From: Deinococcus multiflagellatus
GTDB taxonomy: Bacteria; Deinococcota; Deinococci; Deinococcales; Deinococcaceae
Assembly: GCF_020166415.1 (NCBI RefSeq)
Contig: NZ_JAIQXV010000013.1
Coordinates: forward strand, 1-64,000
Reading direction: 5' to 3'
DNA: 64,000 nucleotides
Shown here: positions 52,157 through 62,841 of the stretch, one piece after another
Layout: each line of letters opens with the position of its first letter
Position numbering within the stretch: the first letter of the stretch is position 1
Notes under the pieces: model-generated
Told to the model about the DNA's origin: nothing
Database searches by the model: none
What the model saw: the letters and a program-made list of their open reading frames with translations, nothing else
Made by a program: the position numbers and the translations under genes

Positions 52157-53230
52157 ATGAACACTGTAGACGAACTGATGGCACTGGCCGGAGCGCAGGA
52201 TTCAGAAGAAGGCGCGCTGGGCTTTCTGACGCAGGCCGCGCGGCTGGCGGACAGCCAGCGGGACCGCGAGGCGGGGTTTCGCGCCCGCACGGCCCTGGTG
52301 CGCGCCGCGACCTTCAGCGGCTTTCCAGACCGGGCGCTGATTCATTTCGCGTGGCTGCTGGGCACCTTTGACCGCCACCCCGCCGAGTTCGGCCACCACG
52401 GCTACCAGATGATGTGGATGTACAAGTGGATTCTGAACGGCAGCCTGGACAACCCGGAATTTTCCCTGTCGCAGCTGGCCAAACTGCAGGCCGACTTCGA
52501 GCGGCGCGCGCAGGCCTTCGGTTCGGGCGCGCACTACGCCGCCTATCACCGCCTGAACGTGGCGACCCATGTGGGCGACCGCGCTGGGGCGCAGCGGGCC
52601 TTTCTGGCGTGGCGGGCCCTGCCCCGCGACCCCCTGAGCGACTGCCCCGCCTGCGAGCAGAACAAGCTGATGGACTACTACACCGAACGCGGCAACCCCG
52701 CCGCCGCCGTGAAGCTGGGCCGCGAGATCATTGAGCAGGGCATGAGCTGCCACGACGTGCCCACCGTGACGCACGCCAACCTCCTGCAGCCCCTGTTGCG
52801 GCTCGGCCAGGATGACGACGCCAGGGCCGCCCACGACGAGGGCCTGCGGCTGGCCCGCCTGGACCGCAACTTCATTCAGACCATCGCCCAGCACATCGCC
52901 TACCTCGTGGCGGTGGGGGAACTGGACAGCGCCCTGACCGTCTGGGCCGAACACCTTGACCTGGCGCTGGGCATCCGCTCGCCGCTGGACCTGCTGGATT
53001 TTCTGGGGGCGAGCGCGGCCCTGTGGCGGGCGCTCGAACGCCGTGGCCCCCAGACCCTGCTTCTGCCGCGCACCTTCGCCCTCTTCCGCGAGGACCGGAC
53101 CTATCAACCCGAGGGGCTGGCCCGCCATTTCACCCGTGAGGCAGAGGTCCTGGCCGCCCGCTTTGACGCCAGAAACGGCACCGACCGCTTTGCACGGCGG
53201 CTGGACGAGCAGCTGGGGCTGGTGGGGTAA
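52157..53230 (+). CDS. TPR-like helical-repeat protein, neighbour of HSP90
   Basis: 357 residues, almost all helical with repeated 34-residue-like pairs, for example SEEGALGFLTQAARLADSQRDREAGFRARTALVRAATFSGFPDRALIHFAWLLG, AVKLGREIIEQGMSCHDVPTVTHANLLQPLLRLGQDDDARAAHDEGLRLAR. A DCPACEQN segment has two Cys. No signal peptide. Weak match to known TPR profiles by eye, but the alternation of A/G/L and Y positions fits. Separated from the HSP90 gene by a hairpin; likely co-transcribed and a candidate cochaperone or client adaptor. Confidence 0.8.
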   Translation: MNTVDELMALAGAQDSEEGALGFLTQAARLADSQRDREAGFRARTALVRAATFSGFPDRALIHFAWLLGTFDRHPAEFGHHGYQMMWMYKWILNGSLDNPEFSLSQLAKLQADFERRAQAFGSGAHYAAYHRLNVATHVGDRAGAQRAFLAWRALPRDPLSDCPACEQNKLMDYYTERGNPAAAVKLGREIIEQGMSCHDVPTVTHANLLQPLLRLGQDDDARAAHDEGLRLARLDRNFIQTIAQHIAYLVAVGELDSALTVWAEHLDLALGIRSPLDLLDFLGASAALWRALERRGPQTLLLPRTFALFREDRTYQPEGLARHFTREAEVLAARFDARNGTDRFARRLDEQLGLVG

Positions 53231-53439
53231 GGGCTGGGGGCGGCATACACCGCTCCGCGGGTTTCTTCAGGGACAGGCCACCTACGCCACCGCACCAAGT
53301 CCGCTGGGGGCGAGCGCACGGGCCCCTCCAGCGATTCGAGACAGGCCACGCCCCTTCTGCTTCCTCCCTCTGAGATCAGACACAAACCGCCGCACGACGC
53401 CCCGCCCCCAGACCTTCCCTTCCCCGCTACCCTACGCCC

Positions 53440-54090
53440 ATGCCCGTTTCCGTTACCCCCGACTGGTCCTTCGAGCGTGAGCACTGGCGGCGCGGCTATT
53501 TCCGGGTGGCCGGGGTGGACGAGGCCGGGCGCGGCGCCTGGGCGGGCCCGGTGACCGTGGCGGCCGTCATTCTGCCCGGCCTGGCCACCGAGTATCCCTT
53601 CCGCGACAGCAAGCAGCTGTCGGCGGCGCAGCGCGAGGCCCTGGCGGGGCAGGTGCGCGAGGTGGCCCTCAGCTACGCCGTGGAGCACGCGTGGCCGGCC
53701 GAGATTGACGAGCTGAATATTCTGGGGGCCACCCACGCCGCCGCCCTGCGCGCCCTGGCGCGCCTGGACCCACCCCCGCAGGCCCTGGTCACCGACTACC
53801 TGAAGCTGCGGGCCGGGCTGCCCATCAGCGCCCCGCCGCGCGCCGACGCCCTGAGCTATTCGGTGGCGGCGGCCAGCCTGCTGGCCAAGACCGAGCGTGA
53901 CCGCCTGATGGGCGAACTGGACAGCCAGTACCCCGGCTACGGCTTTGCTGGGCACAAGGGCTACGGCGCCCCAGCCCACCGCGCAGCCCTGCAGGCGCTG
54001 GGGGTCAGCCCGGTGCACCGCCGCTCGTTTGCTCCCATTCGCGCCCTGCTGGGCAACCCCGAACCCCTGCTGCGCTCAGGCGGGGCATGA
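53440..54090 (+). CDS. rnhB: Ribonuclease HII
   Basis: 216 residues. RNase HII signature FRVAGVDEAGRGAWAGPVTVAAVIL with D27 and E28, RDSKQLSAAQREAL, D119 in VTDYLKLRAG and SVAAASLLAKTERDRLM. Removes RNA primers and single ribonucleotides from DNA. TACCCT ends 6 bases before the ATG. The frame could extend a few codons upstream but this start fits the family. Confidence 0.96.
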   Translation: MPVSVTPDWSFEREHWRRGYFRVAGVDEAGRGAWAGPVTVAAVILPGLATEYPFRDSKQLSAAQREALAGQVREVALSYAVEHAWPAEIDELNILGATHAAALRALARLDPPPQALVTDYLKLRAGLPISAPPRADALSYSVAAASLLAKTERDRLMGELDSQYPGYGFAGHKGYGAPAHRAALQALGVSPVHRRSFAPIRALLGNPEPLLRSGGA

Positions 54091-54097
54091 TGACCCC

Positions 54098-54640
54098 ATG
54101 ACTGGCACAGTGATCAGGGTGGCCCGCGACGACGAACACCGCTTCAGCAAGGCCCCGCAGCCTGCCATTACGCTGCTGGCCGGCCTGGGCGTGCAGGGCG
54201 ACGCCCACGCGGGCGTGACCGTTAAACACCGCTCGCGCGTGCGGGCCGACCCCACGCAGCCCAACCTGCGCCAAGTACACCTGATCCACGCCGAATTGTT
54301 TGATGACCTGGCCGCCCGGGGCTTCCACGTGCAGCCCGCCGACCTGGGCGAGAACGTGACGACCCGGGGCCTGAACCTGCTGGCCCTGCCGCGCGGCACC
54401 CGGCTGGCCCTGGGCACGGACGCAGTGGTGGAACTGACCGGCCTGCGCAACCCCTGCGCGCAGATCGACGCCTTTCAGCCGGGGCTGTTAAAAGAACTGG
54501 TGGGTCAGGATGAGGCCGGGCAACCCGTCTTTCGCGCGGGGGTGATGGCCGTGGTGTGCCAGGGCGGCGAGGTGTGCCCCGGCGACCCGGTGGAGGTAAC
54601 CCTGCCTCCCGAACCACACGAGCGGCTGGTGCGGGTGTAG
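54098..54640 (+). CDS. MOSC domain protein
   Basis: 180 residues from ATG 54098, 7 bases after the rnhB stop (an ATG at 54087 is out of frame). MOSC features: LLAGLGVQGDAHAGVTVKHRSRV, RQVHLIHAELFDDLAA, PADLGENVTTRGLNLLALP, LTGLRNPCAQIDAFQPGLL with the conserved Cys, and VCPGDPVEV. MOSC proteins bind sulfur or molybdopterin. Stand-alone members are linked to sulfur transfer or N-hydroxylated base reduction; exact role unknown. Confidence 0.93.
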   Translation: MTGTVIRVARDDEHRFSKAPQPAITLLAGLGVQGDAHAGVTVKHRSRVRADPTQPNLRQVHLIHAELFDDLAARGFHVQPADLGENVTTRGLNLLALPRGTRLALGTDAVVELTGLRNPCAQIDAFQPGLLKELVGQDEAGQPVFRAGVMAVVCQGGEVCPGDPVEVTLPPEPHERLVRV

Positions 54641-54650
54641 GGGGAAGGCG

Positions 54651-54876
54651 CGGGGCCATGAGCCATGGGCTATGGGCCATGAGCCAAGGGCGCTGGACCA
54701 TACAGCCGGGGGCAGAGCAGGGATGTCCTACGCACGCCCGACATCGTCGGTGCAGCTGGCACGCCCAAAACACAGCATCCAGGCGCCAGCCCACGCTGCA
54801 CCATCGCCCCAGTCTTCCCCACTGCCCACTCCCCACTGCCTTTCCCTCATGGCCCATGGCCCAGAGCCCATGGCCT
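54651..54876. repeat. Inverted word blocks at a convergent junction
   Basis: Variants of GCCATGAG and CCATGGGC at 54651-54685 are mirrored by CATGGCCC and GCCCATGG at 54846-54876. Exact pairs include GGGCCATGAG (54674-54683) with CTCATGGCCC (54846-54855). Lies between the MOSC and GNAT genes; no gene is seen in 54641-54881. Confidence 0.6.
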
Positions 54877-54881
54877 TTCCC

Positions 54882-55700
54882 TCATGCCCCAGCGCCAGCC
54901 CCGGGTCGCCGCTCAATGGCCAGTTGCCCTTCTGCCGGGCGAAAGCCCACGCGCTCGTAGAGGGCCTGGGCGTGGTACTCGGGGTCGGCCACAATCACCA
55001 GGGTCCGGGTGCCCAGCGCCCCGCGCGCCCACTCGCCCGCCACATGCACCAGGGTGCCGGCCAGGCCCCGCGAGCGGGCCTCGGGGTGCGTCTCGACGCT
55101 CTGGTAGCGGGCCACGCCCTCACCGGCATCGAAAATGCCCAGACCGCTGAGCATGTTCCCCTTCTCATCAAAGGCCCCGAACATGGCGCCCTGGCCGGCC
55201 GCCTGCACCGCCCGGTAAGCGGCCAGCTTGCGCGCGGCGAAGGCGCGGTAGCTTTCGGGCTCGTGGGGGTGGGCCTCGGCGGCGTTCACGGCGAGGCGCA
55301 GGGCCAGGGCGGCGGCCCAATCAGCGTCGCCTTGCAGGGGCCGCAGCACGGCGTCGCGGTTCAGCCGCGAGGGGGGCACCGTCTGGTCGGTGGTCAGCAC
55401 CGTGTCGCGCCGCACGTCGTACCCGGCGGCCCGGAATTCGTCGGCCGCGCCCTCATCGTGGCCGGGGGTGTCAATGCCGAAGCTGCGGTGCGCGGCCTGG
55501 GGGTGCGCGGCCACGAACTGCGCGTCCCAGCGCGCCGCGTCGCCAGGCCGCGGGGGGGCCGGCATCAGCAAGAAGTTGCCCCACCAGAAGGTGGGATTCT
55601 GGGGTGAACGCACCACCACGGCGCCGGGACCGTTTTCAATCAGGCTGCCTTCCTGACGGCGCAGCGCAAGGTCGGTGAAATAGGCCAGAGAGCGGGACAT
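54882..55700 (-). CDS. GNAT acetyltransferase
   Basis: 272 residues from ATG 55700. The C-terminal half is a GNAT domain: GIFDAGEGVARYQSVETHPEARSRGLAGTLVHVAGEWARGALGTRTLVIVADPEYHAQALYERVGFRP, with R-S-R-G-L-A and motif B. The N-terminal half (YFTDLALRRQEGSLIENG...) is a degenerate partner domain. TAGGCT and a 7-base gap precede the ATG. Substrate unknown. Confidence 0.88.
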   Translation of the reverse strand: MSRSLAYFTDLALRRQEGSLIENGPGAVVVRSPQNPTFWWGNFLLMPAPPRPGDAARWDAQFVAAHPQAAHRSFGIDTPGHDEGAADEFRAAGYDVRRDTVLTTDQTVPPSRLNRDAVLRPLQGDADWAAALALRLAVNAAEAHPHEPESYRAFAARKLAAYRAVQAAGQGAMFGAFDEKGNMLSGLGIFDAGEGVARYQSVETHPEARSRGLAGTLVHVAGEWARGALGTRTLVIVADPEYHAQALYERVGFRPAEGQLAIERRPGAGAGA

Positions 55701-55963
55701 ACCCCGCAGCCTACGGGCGGCGCGGCGCGGGACGCATCCGCCGCATGGCCTGGGGCACGCAGGGCGAGCAGTCCGCCACTGGCCAAGCCAGGACACCCGT
55801 AGGCTGCGGGTGACCGAGGACAGCCCACACTGCCTGGGCTGCTGAACCGGCGCTCCCTTCTGTGGCGTAGGGCGGCGCGGGCCCCAAGGGGAAACGGTTA
55901 GCCTCTGCTCACGGAGGTGTCAATCTGCTCGGCCGCCGGCCTGCAGTGGTTTCGGTCCTTTTC

Positions 55964-56647
55964 TCAGCGGGTCAGGGGCAGGTAGTGCCAGTCCACGCCG
56001 TGCAAGGCGGCGTTGGCACTGAGCGTGATGGTCAGGCCTGCGTCCGTCTGCTCGGTGCGGGTGATCAGGGTGTTCCAGCCGCGCGCCAGGGTCAGGGTGC
56101 CCTGGACAGTGCCGGGCTGCACCTGCCCGCCCACCAGCGTAAAGGTGCAGGTCTGCGCCGCACGGAGAGTAGCGGCGCGGTCGGCATACACGAACTGCCG
56201 CACCGTCAGCACCACGTTCAGTGGCCGGGCCTGCAACGTGACTGCTGAGGTCGCCGGGCTCAGGCGCCCGGTGAGCTGCTCGCCCAGCAGAAAGCGCCCG
56301 GCGCGCACGAGTAACAGCCGGGTGGCGGCCGGCGCCAGGGTCACGCCCCCCTGGCACTGCACCCCCTGCACGCTGGCGGGGTACTGCTGGGCCAGCCGCG
56401 CCGCCGGGGTGCCCAGGTGCGGCGGCGGGCTGGGCAGGGTCAGGCGGTAGCGGCCATCGGCGGCCACGCTGGCGCGCGCAATATCCTGCTCGGTGTCCAG
56501 ATCGGCGCTCAGGACCGCGGTGCCGGCGGCCGGAGGGTAAATCACGGTGCCATCGGCCTCGGCGGGGGGCAGCGGCGGCGCGGCGCAGCCCATGAGGCCC
56601 GCCAGCAGGATTGCCCGCAGGCCCCAGAACAGCGACACGCATGGCAT
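55964..56647 (-). CDS. Predicted lipoprotein of unknown function
   Basis: 227 residues from ATG 56647; GTG 56665 gives six more residues. Lipobox LAGLMGCAAP with Cys at about 21. The rest is beta-rich (TVIYPPAAGTAVLSADLDTEQDIARASVAADGRYRLTLP; GVTLAPAATRLLLVRAGRFLLGEQLTGRL). TAACTT lies 8 bases before the ATG. Not recognised. The 263 bases between its stop and the GNAT start hold no other gene. Confidence 0.75.
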   Translation of the reverse strand: MPCVSLFWGLRAILLAGLMGCAAPPLPPAEADGTVIYPPAAGTAVLSADLDTEQDIARASVAADGRYRLTLPSPPPHLGTPAARLAQQYPASVQGVQCQGGVTLAPAATRLLLVRAGRFLLGEQLTGRLSPATSAVTLQARPLNVVLTVRQFVYADRAATLRAAQTCTFTLVGGQVQPGTVQGTLTLARGWNTLITRTEQTDAGLTITLSANAALHGVDWHYLPLTR

Positions 56648-56695
56648 ATGCCAGAAAGTTAACACTTCCGCTGGTGGGATGGCTGTGGGTGGCCT

Positions 56696-58033
56696 TTAGC
56701 GGCAGTTGCGCCCGGTAATGCCGCAGGGCACGCGCGGGGTCCAGGGCGCGGCCCGCACCGCCTGGGCCAGCCGCTCGGCCAGATCGGCGGCGCCCGTGAC
56801 CAGGGCCGGGGACAGGGCCTTGTCGCCGGCACTGTGATAGTGCGTGTCCAGCCCCCGGGTCAGGAACAGGGTGCGCACGCCCAGGGGCTTGAACGCCGCG
56901 TGGTCGCTGCGCCCCGTGATGTTCAGGCTGCGCCCGAAGGTTTCCCGGGTGCTTTGCGGCTCGTCTTCAAAGGCGCGCGCCTCGGGGGCCACGCGCCGCA
57001 CCAGGGCCCGCAAGTCCTCGTGGGCGGCCACGCCCAGCGGCTGGGCCGCGACCCCCACCATGTCCAGGTTGATCATGGCGCGGGTCGCGCGCAGTTCAAA
57101 GCTGTGGTCGTGCACAAACAGGTGGCTGCCGTTCAGGCCGCGTTCCTCATCGTCGAACAGCACGAACCAGCTTCGTTCGGCCAGGGGGGTCCCGGCGGCG
57201 CGCCGGGCGAGGTCCAGCACCGCCAGCACGCCGCTGGCGTTGTCGTTGGCCCCAGGGCTCAGGGGCACGGTGTCCAGGTGCGCGCCGAACAGGATCTCGG
57301 GCTGGCCCCCAACGCGCGCGGCGATCAGGTTGGCCGCCGTGACCGGGCGGTCGCGGGTGGTGGTCTGAAAGGTCACGCGTTGCCCGGCGCGCGCCAGCAG
57401 CGCCGCGCCCTCGCGGGCGGGCACCTCCAGCAGCGGCAGGGCGGTGTTGTCCACGCGGCTGAAGGGCGGCGGCTGCGCGCAGTCGTTCACCACGGCCAGC
57501 CCCAGGCCGCCCGCCTGCACCACCGCGTCGGCCAGCGGGGCCCAGGGCCCGGGGGGACAGGTGGTGATCGCCAGTTTGCCCAGGATGTCGAGGGCCTCCA
57601 GCTGCTCTTCCGTGACCCCGGGGGGCACGCGCACCAACTCGCCTTCCTGGTCGCTGCCCTGCGCGCCGTACAGGGTCTTGCCGCGCACCGTGAGGCCCGG
57701 CGCACGCACCTCGGCGCCCAGATCGTCGCGCGCGGTGGCCGCAAAACTCTGGCGGGTCACGCGGTAGCCCAGCGCGGTCAGCTGGGCCTGGGCCCAGTCC
57801 AGGGTCTGGTCGTGGCCACGCTGGCCCGGCGCCCGGGCCCCAAAGGCGCGCAGGCGGGCCCAGTCGCCCGCCACCGTGCCCTGCCGCGCCCCTGCTTGCA
57901 GCGGCGGATTGGTGGGCCGGGTCACCCAGCGCTGCGCCCACCAGCCCAGGCCCAGCACCAGCAGCGCCGGCAGCAGGATTTTCCAGAGGGGAATGGCCGG
58001 GCGGGTGGGCAGCGCACGGGTGCGGGGGTACAT
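56696..58033 (-). CDS. M28 family zinc aminopeptidase with N-terminal membrane anchor
   Basis: 445 residues from ATG 58033. One N-terminal helix ([21 protein letters not shown]) anchors or secretes it. A PA-like insert at about 150-240 ([40 protein letters not shown]) splits the catalytic domain, which has [30 protein letters not shown] (His/Asp/Asp), [14 protein letters not shown] (Glu pair), [11 protein letters not shown] and [14 protein letters not shown] (His). It should cleave N-terminal residues outside the cytoplasm. TATGCT ends 6 bases before the ATG. Confidence 0.92.
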   Translation of the reverse strand: MYPRTRALPTRPAIPLWKILLPALLVLGLGWWAQRWVTRPTNPPLQAGARQGTVAGDWARLRAFGARAPGQRGHDQTLDWAQAQLTALGYRVTRQSFAATARDDLGAEVRAPGLTVRGKTLYGAQGSDQEGELVRVPPGVTEEQLEALDILGKLAITTCPPGPWAPLADAVVQAGGLGLAVVNDCAQPPPFSRVDNTALPLLEVPAREGAALLARAGQRVTFQTTTRDRPVTAANLIAARVGGQPEILFGAHLDTVPLSPGANDNASGVLAVLDLARRAAGTPLAERSWFVLFDDEERGLNGSHLFVHDHSFELRATRAMINLDMVGVAAQPLGVAAHEDLRALVRRVAPEARAFEDEPQSTRETFGRSLNITGRSDHAAFKPLGVRTLFLTRGLDTHYHSAGDKALSPALVTGAADLAERLAQAVRAAPWTPRVPCGITGRNCR

Positions 58034-58156
58034 GGGGGCAGCATAGGCCCGCGCCCGGCCGGCGGCCAGCGAAGATGCGGCCCCTCCGGCCTGGACCCCC
58101 CGGCCCCGGAAGCCCGCACACTGCGCCCCGGCCCGGCGCCCGCTAGACTGGCCTGT

Positions 58157-59962
<1,806 letters not shown>

Positions 59963-60099
59963 GCCCGCAGGAGAAGAGACGTGTGGGCGGGGGCCCCTCC
60001 CCGCTCGCCGCTGCGGCCCACAGTTGCGCCCGCCCCAGGCCCCGGCCCTGGTGGGCGCAGCGTCATGGTTAGGCGGGGGCATTCGCCGGGGGTGGGGGT

Positions 60100-60124
60100 T
60101 GACAGACCCGTGAGGGTTCTGTCA
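60100..60124. promoter_or_regulatory. 25-bp palindrome upstream of the two-component system
   Basis: TGACAGA (60100-60106) and TCTGTCA (60118-60124) are perfect inverted arms around CCCGTGAGGGT, which adds two further pairs. It sits 26 bases before the first gene, just upstream of its -10 (TACGCT, 60137-60142), as expected for an activator or autoregulator such as the LuxR-type regulator encoded here. Confidence 0.55.
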
Positions 60125-60149
60125 GAGGCCCCGCTCTACGCTGAGCGCC

Positions 60150-61235
60150 ATGCCCACGTCCGCCGCTGTTCCCCTGCGCCCCGGCGCCGCCGTGGACCGC
60201 GTGCGGACGCTGCGTTCACAGTTCACCTTCGTCATTTTCCTGCTGGCCTTTTTGCCCAACATCATCCTGACCCTGATGGCCCGGCCCGACGTGCCCCCGC
60301 TGCCGCTGCTGGCCTGGATGGCGGTGGTGGGGGCGCTGTCGGCGGCGATGGGCTACCTGCTCAGCGGCACGCTGCTGCGCCCGGTCAGCCGCCTGCAGGC
60401 GCAGGTGGAGCACGGCGATTTTCAGGCCGCCCAGACCGACGACCCGGCCGAAGTGCGCTCGCTGCGCGCGGCCTTTACGGGGCTGCTCGCGCGCCTGGGC
60501 ACCGAACAGGCCCGGCGCAACGCCTTTATCGCCACCCTGGTCCACGACCTGAAAACGCCGCTGATCGCCACCGGGCACCTCACCAAGATCCTCACCACGC
60601 TGCCCCTGCCGGACCACGAGCGCCGCCTGATGGGCGAGCAGATTCAGGCCGAAACCGGGCGCCTGCTGGCCCTGGTGCAGCAGATGGCCGACGCCCACCG
60701 TCTGGAGCAGGAAGACGTGCAGGTGCAGCCAAGCTGGACCAACCTGCGCGCGCTGCTGGACGACGCCGCGCAGCGCGTGGCCCCCCAGGCCCAGGAGCGC
60801 GGCCTGACCGTGCTGGTCGAAGGCCACGGCCACGCCCAGGCCGACCCGGCGGTGCTGGAACGCGCCGTGATGAATCTGGTGGCCAACGCCCTGCGCTACG
60901 CCACGCGCCAGATCACCCTCAGCGTGTCCGGTGAGGGCCTGCACGTCACCGATGACGGCCCCGGGCTGGCCGCGCCCCTATCCGAACTGGCCCAGCCCTT
61001 CAATGTGCAGCCCACGACCATCGCCGGCCAGCAGTACGCGGCGGGCACGGCGGGGCTGGGGCTGTTCATCGCCCGCCGCATCGCCGAAGCGCACGGCGGC
61101 GAGTTGCGCTATACCCGCCTGTCCCCTCCCCCCTCTGCCTCCGGCCACCCCCCTCCCGAAGCCCCTGCCGGTGCCCCCCTGTCCCCGCCCGCCCAGACCT
61201 GCTTCACGCTCTTGTTGCCGGAGGTTTCACCATGA
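60150..61235 (+). CDS. Membrane sensor histidine kinase
   Basis: 361 residues. Two N-terminal helices (FTFVIFLLAFLPNIILTLMA and LLAWMAVVGALSAAMGYLLSGTLL) with almost no external loop, a HAMP-like segment, then HisKA with H132 in LVHDLKTPLIAT and an ATPase domain (VMNLVANALRYA, VTDDGPGL, GTAGLGLFIARRIAEAHGGEL). The short external part suggests it senses the membrane or a partner protein. The Pro-rich end (about residues 325-350) is disordered. Start by TACGCT and a 7-base gap; coupled to the response regulator by ATGA. Confidence 0.94.
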   Translation: MPTSAAVPLRPGAAVDRVRTLRSQFTFVIFLLAFLPNIILTLMARPDVPPLPLLAWMAVVGALSAAMGYLLSGTLLRPVSRLQAQVEHGDFQAAQTDDPAEVRSLRAAFTGLLARLGTEQARRNAFIATLVHDLKTPLIATGHLTKILTTLPLPDHERRLMGEQIQAETGRLLALVQQMADAHRLEQEDVQVQPSWTNLRALLDDAAQRVAPQAQERGLTVLVEGHGHAQADPAVLERAVMNLVANALRYATRQITLSVSGEGLHVTDDGPGLAAPLSELAQPFNVQPTTIAGQQYAAGTAGLGLFIARRIAEAHGGELRYTRLSPPPSASGHPPPEAPAGAPLSPPAQTCFTLLLPEVSP

Positions 61236-61816
61236 GACTCGTTATTGCTGACGACCATCCCCTTTTTCGTATGGGCCTGAAATACGCCCTGATTCACCAG
61301 GGTTTCGACGTGGTGGCCGAAGCCAGCGACGGCCTCGCGGCGCTGGAAGCCTGCCGCGCCCTGCAGCCCGACGCCGCGCTGCTGGACGTGAAGATGCCCG
61401 GCATGACCGGCATTGAAGTCTGCGAGCGCCTGCGCCAGACCAACCCCCGGCTGGTGAGCGTCCTGATCACCACCTTCGCTGAGCCCGCCATCGTGCAGGC
61501 CGCCCGCGCCGCCGGGGCGCGCGGCTACGTGAGCAAGGAAACCGACCCCGAGAGTCTGGCGCGGCAGTTGCGCGACATCGTGGCCAACCCGGATGTGGAC
61601 CGCCTGCCCCATGTGGACGTGCCGCGCCTGACCCCCCGCGAATCCGAGGTGCTGCCGCTGCTGGCCCAGGGCTACTCCAACAAGGAAATTGCCAAGAACC
61701 TGGGCGTGTCGCCCGATACGGTCAAGGACCACCTCGCCCGCCTGTACGCCAAGCTGGACGCTGGCGACCGCACCGAGGCCGTGAGCCGCGCCCGGAGCAT
61801 TGGTCTGCTGCATTAG
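61232..61816 (+). CDS. NarL/FixJ-type response regulator
   Basis: 194 residues. Receiver with D7-D8 and phosphoacceptor D52 (ALLDVKMPGMTGIEV), Thr in VLITTF and Lys in YVSKETDP; LuxR HTH LTPRESEVLPLLAQGYSNKEIAKNLGVSPDTVKDHLARLYAKLDAGDRTEAVSRA. Cognate to the kinase upstream. The palindrome at 60100-60124 is a candidate binding site. Confidence 0.96.
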   Translation: MRLVIADDHPLFRMGLKYALIHQGFDVVAEASDGLAALEACRALQPDAALLDVKMPGMTGIEVCERLRQTNPRLVSVLITTFAEPAIVQAARAAGARGYVSKETDPESLARQLRDIVANPDVDRLPHVDVPRLTPRESEVLPLLAQGYSNKEIAKNLGVSPDTVKDHLARLYAKLDAGDRTEAVSRARSIGLLH

Positions 61817-61922
61817 AGAGTAAAACGAGGCTGTGCGGCGCCGGCCCACCTGCTTTTGGCGGTGGGCCGGTGCCTTATGTGCCGCAATGCCGGGGCCTGT
61901 GGGCGGCTACGATGAACGTCAC

Positions 61923-62399
61923 ATGAAGATGCGTCTCTCCCTGGCCCTGACCCTCCTCCTTGCCGGCACCGCCGGAGCCCAGACCACCGGCCTCACGGTG
62001 TGGGGCGGGGCGGGCACCGAAGCCTATATCGCGCCCGGCCTCACGCTGGGGCTCAGCGCGCCCGTGGGCCAAATTGCTGGCCTGAATGCCGAACTGCGCG
62101 GCAGCGCCTCGGTGTACCTGCTGCCCCTGCCCGATGTGACGGGCCCCCTGAGCACCATCAATGCCGATCTGCTGTTCTCGGGCAACAGCGGAAATGTGAA
62201 CCTGTACGGCGGGCCCAGCGTGGGCTACGCCGTGGGGGGGCTGTGGCTGGTGGGCGCGACCGGCGGGCTGCGCGGGCAGTTCGGCGGCGGCAACGTGGGC
62301 TGGTTCAGCGAGGCCCGCTTCCGCGCCATGTTTGACACGGCGAACTTCATTCCGTTTCCCCTGGCCGGCGGGGCCTTCGGCGTAACGTACCGGTTCTGA
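61923..62399 (+). CDS. Small outer-membrane-type beta protein, paralogue 1
   Basis: 158 residues. Signal peptide (KMRLSLALTLLLAGTAGAQ), then short amphipathic beta strands (LTVWGGAGTEAYIAPGLTLGLSAPVGQIAGLNAELRGSASVYLL; VNLYGGPSVGYAVGGLWLVGATGGLRG) and a C-terminal VTYRF. The terminal aromatic F after Y-R is the outer-membrane beta-signal. TACGAT and a 9-base gap precede the ATG. Its homologue is at 62842-63342. Function unknown. Confidence 0.82.
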   Translation: MKMRLSLALTLLLAGTAGAQTTGLTVWGGAGTEAYIAPGLTLGLSAPVGQIAGLNAELRGSASVYLLPLPDVTGPLSTINADLLFSGNSGNVNLYGGPSVGYAVGGLWLVGATGGLRGQFGGGNVGWFSEARFRAMFDTANFIPFPLAGGAFGVTYRF

Positions 62400-62841
62400 G
62401 AGCGAATCCCAGAGCTACTCCGGGTTTTCCCTTGGTGGCGCTGGGAGGAAGTGACAGCGGTCATCCGTTCTGCCCAGGGGAGGAGGGAAGCCCCCTCAAC
62501 TCCACGCCAACCGCTGTCTGTGGCGGTGACTCGCTCTGCTCCGCAGCTTTGCAAGCCCGCTCGCCCCAGATGACCTGAAGGTGGACCCTTCAGGTCATCT
62601 GGTGACCGCTATGAGGCTCTGCAAAGGACAGCGGCCCCCACGAAATGGAGGGGCTGCTGTCTGGCCGCAGGGCGGAACGGGCTGCTGCGAGAAAAGGGCG
62701 AACAGCCCCGCTGACGCCGCACAGGATCACGCGTGCCGAGCAAAGCGCATGTGCTGACCTCCATCCGCTCGGACATGAGCAGCGCCCCTGGCCTCACATG
62801 CGCCAACGACCACCGCCCCCAGGCAGTACACTTCGCAGCGC
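62400..62841. other. Gap between the two paralogues, with a 16-bp perfect hairpin
   Basis: CCAGATGACCTGAAGG (62566-62581) pairs exactly with 62587-62602 around TGGAC. No T-run follows. Other short words (AGCGGTCATCC, GGTGACTCGC) are partly mirrored. No gene with a supported start was seen in the 442 bases; the -10 of the next gene is at 62827-62832. Confidence 0.65.

Noticed and set aside
56834..58156. Extension of lepA upstream to 56834
   Set aside because: The family starts at [18 protein letters not shown] 58157 has TAGACT 7 bases before it, and the upstream part overlaps the M28 peptidase gene antisense.
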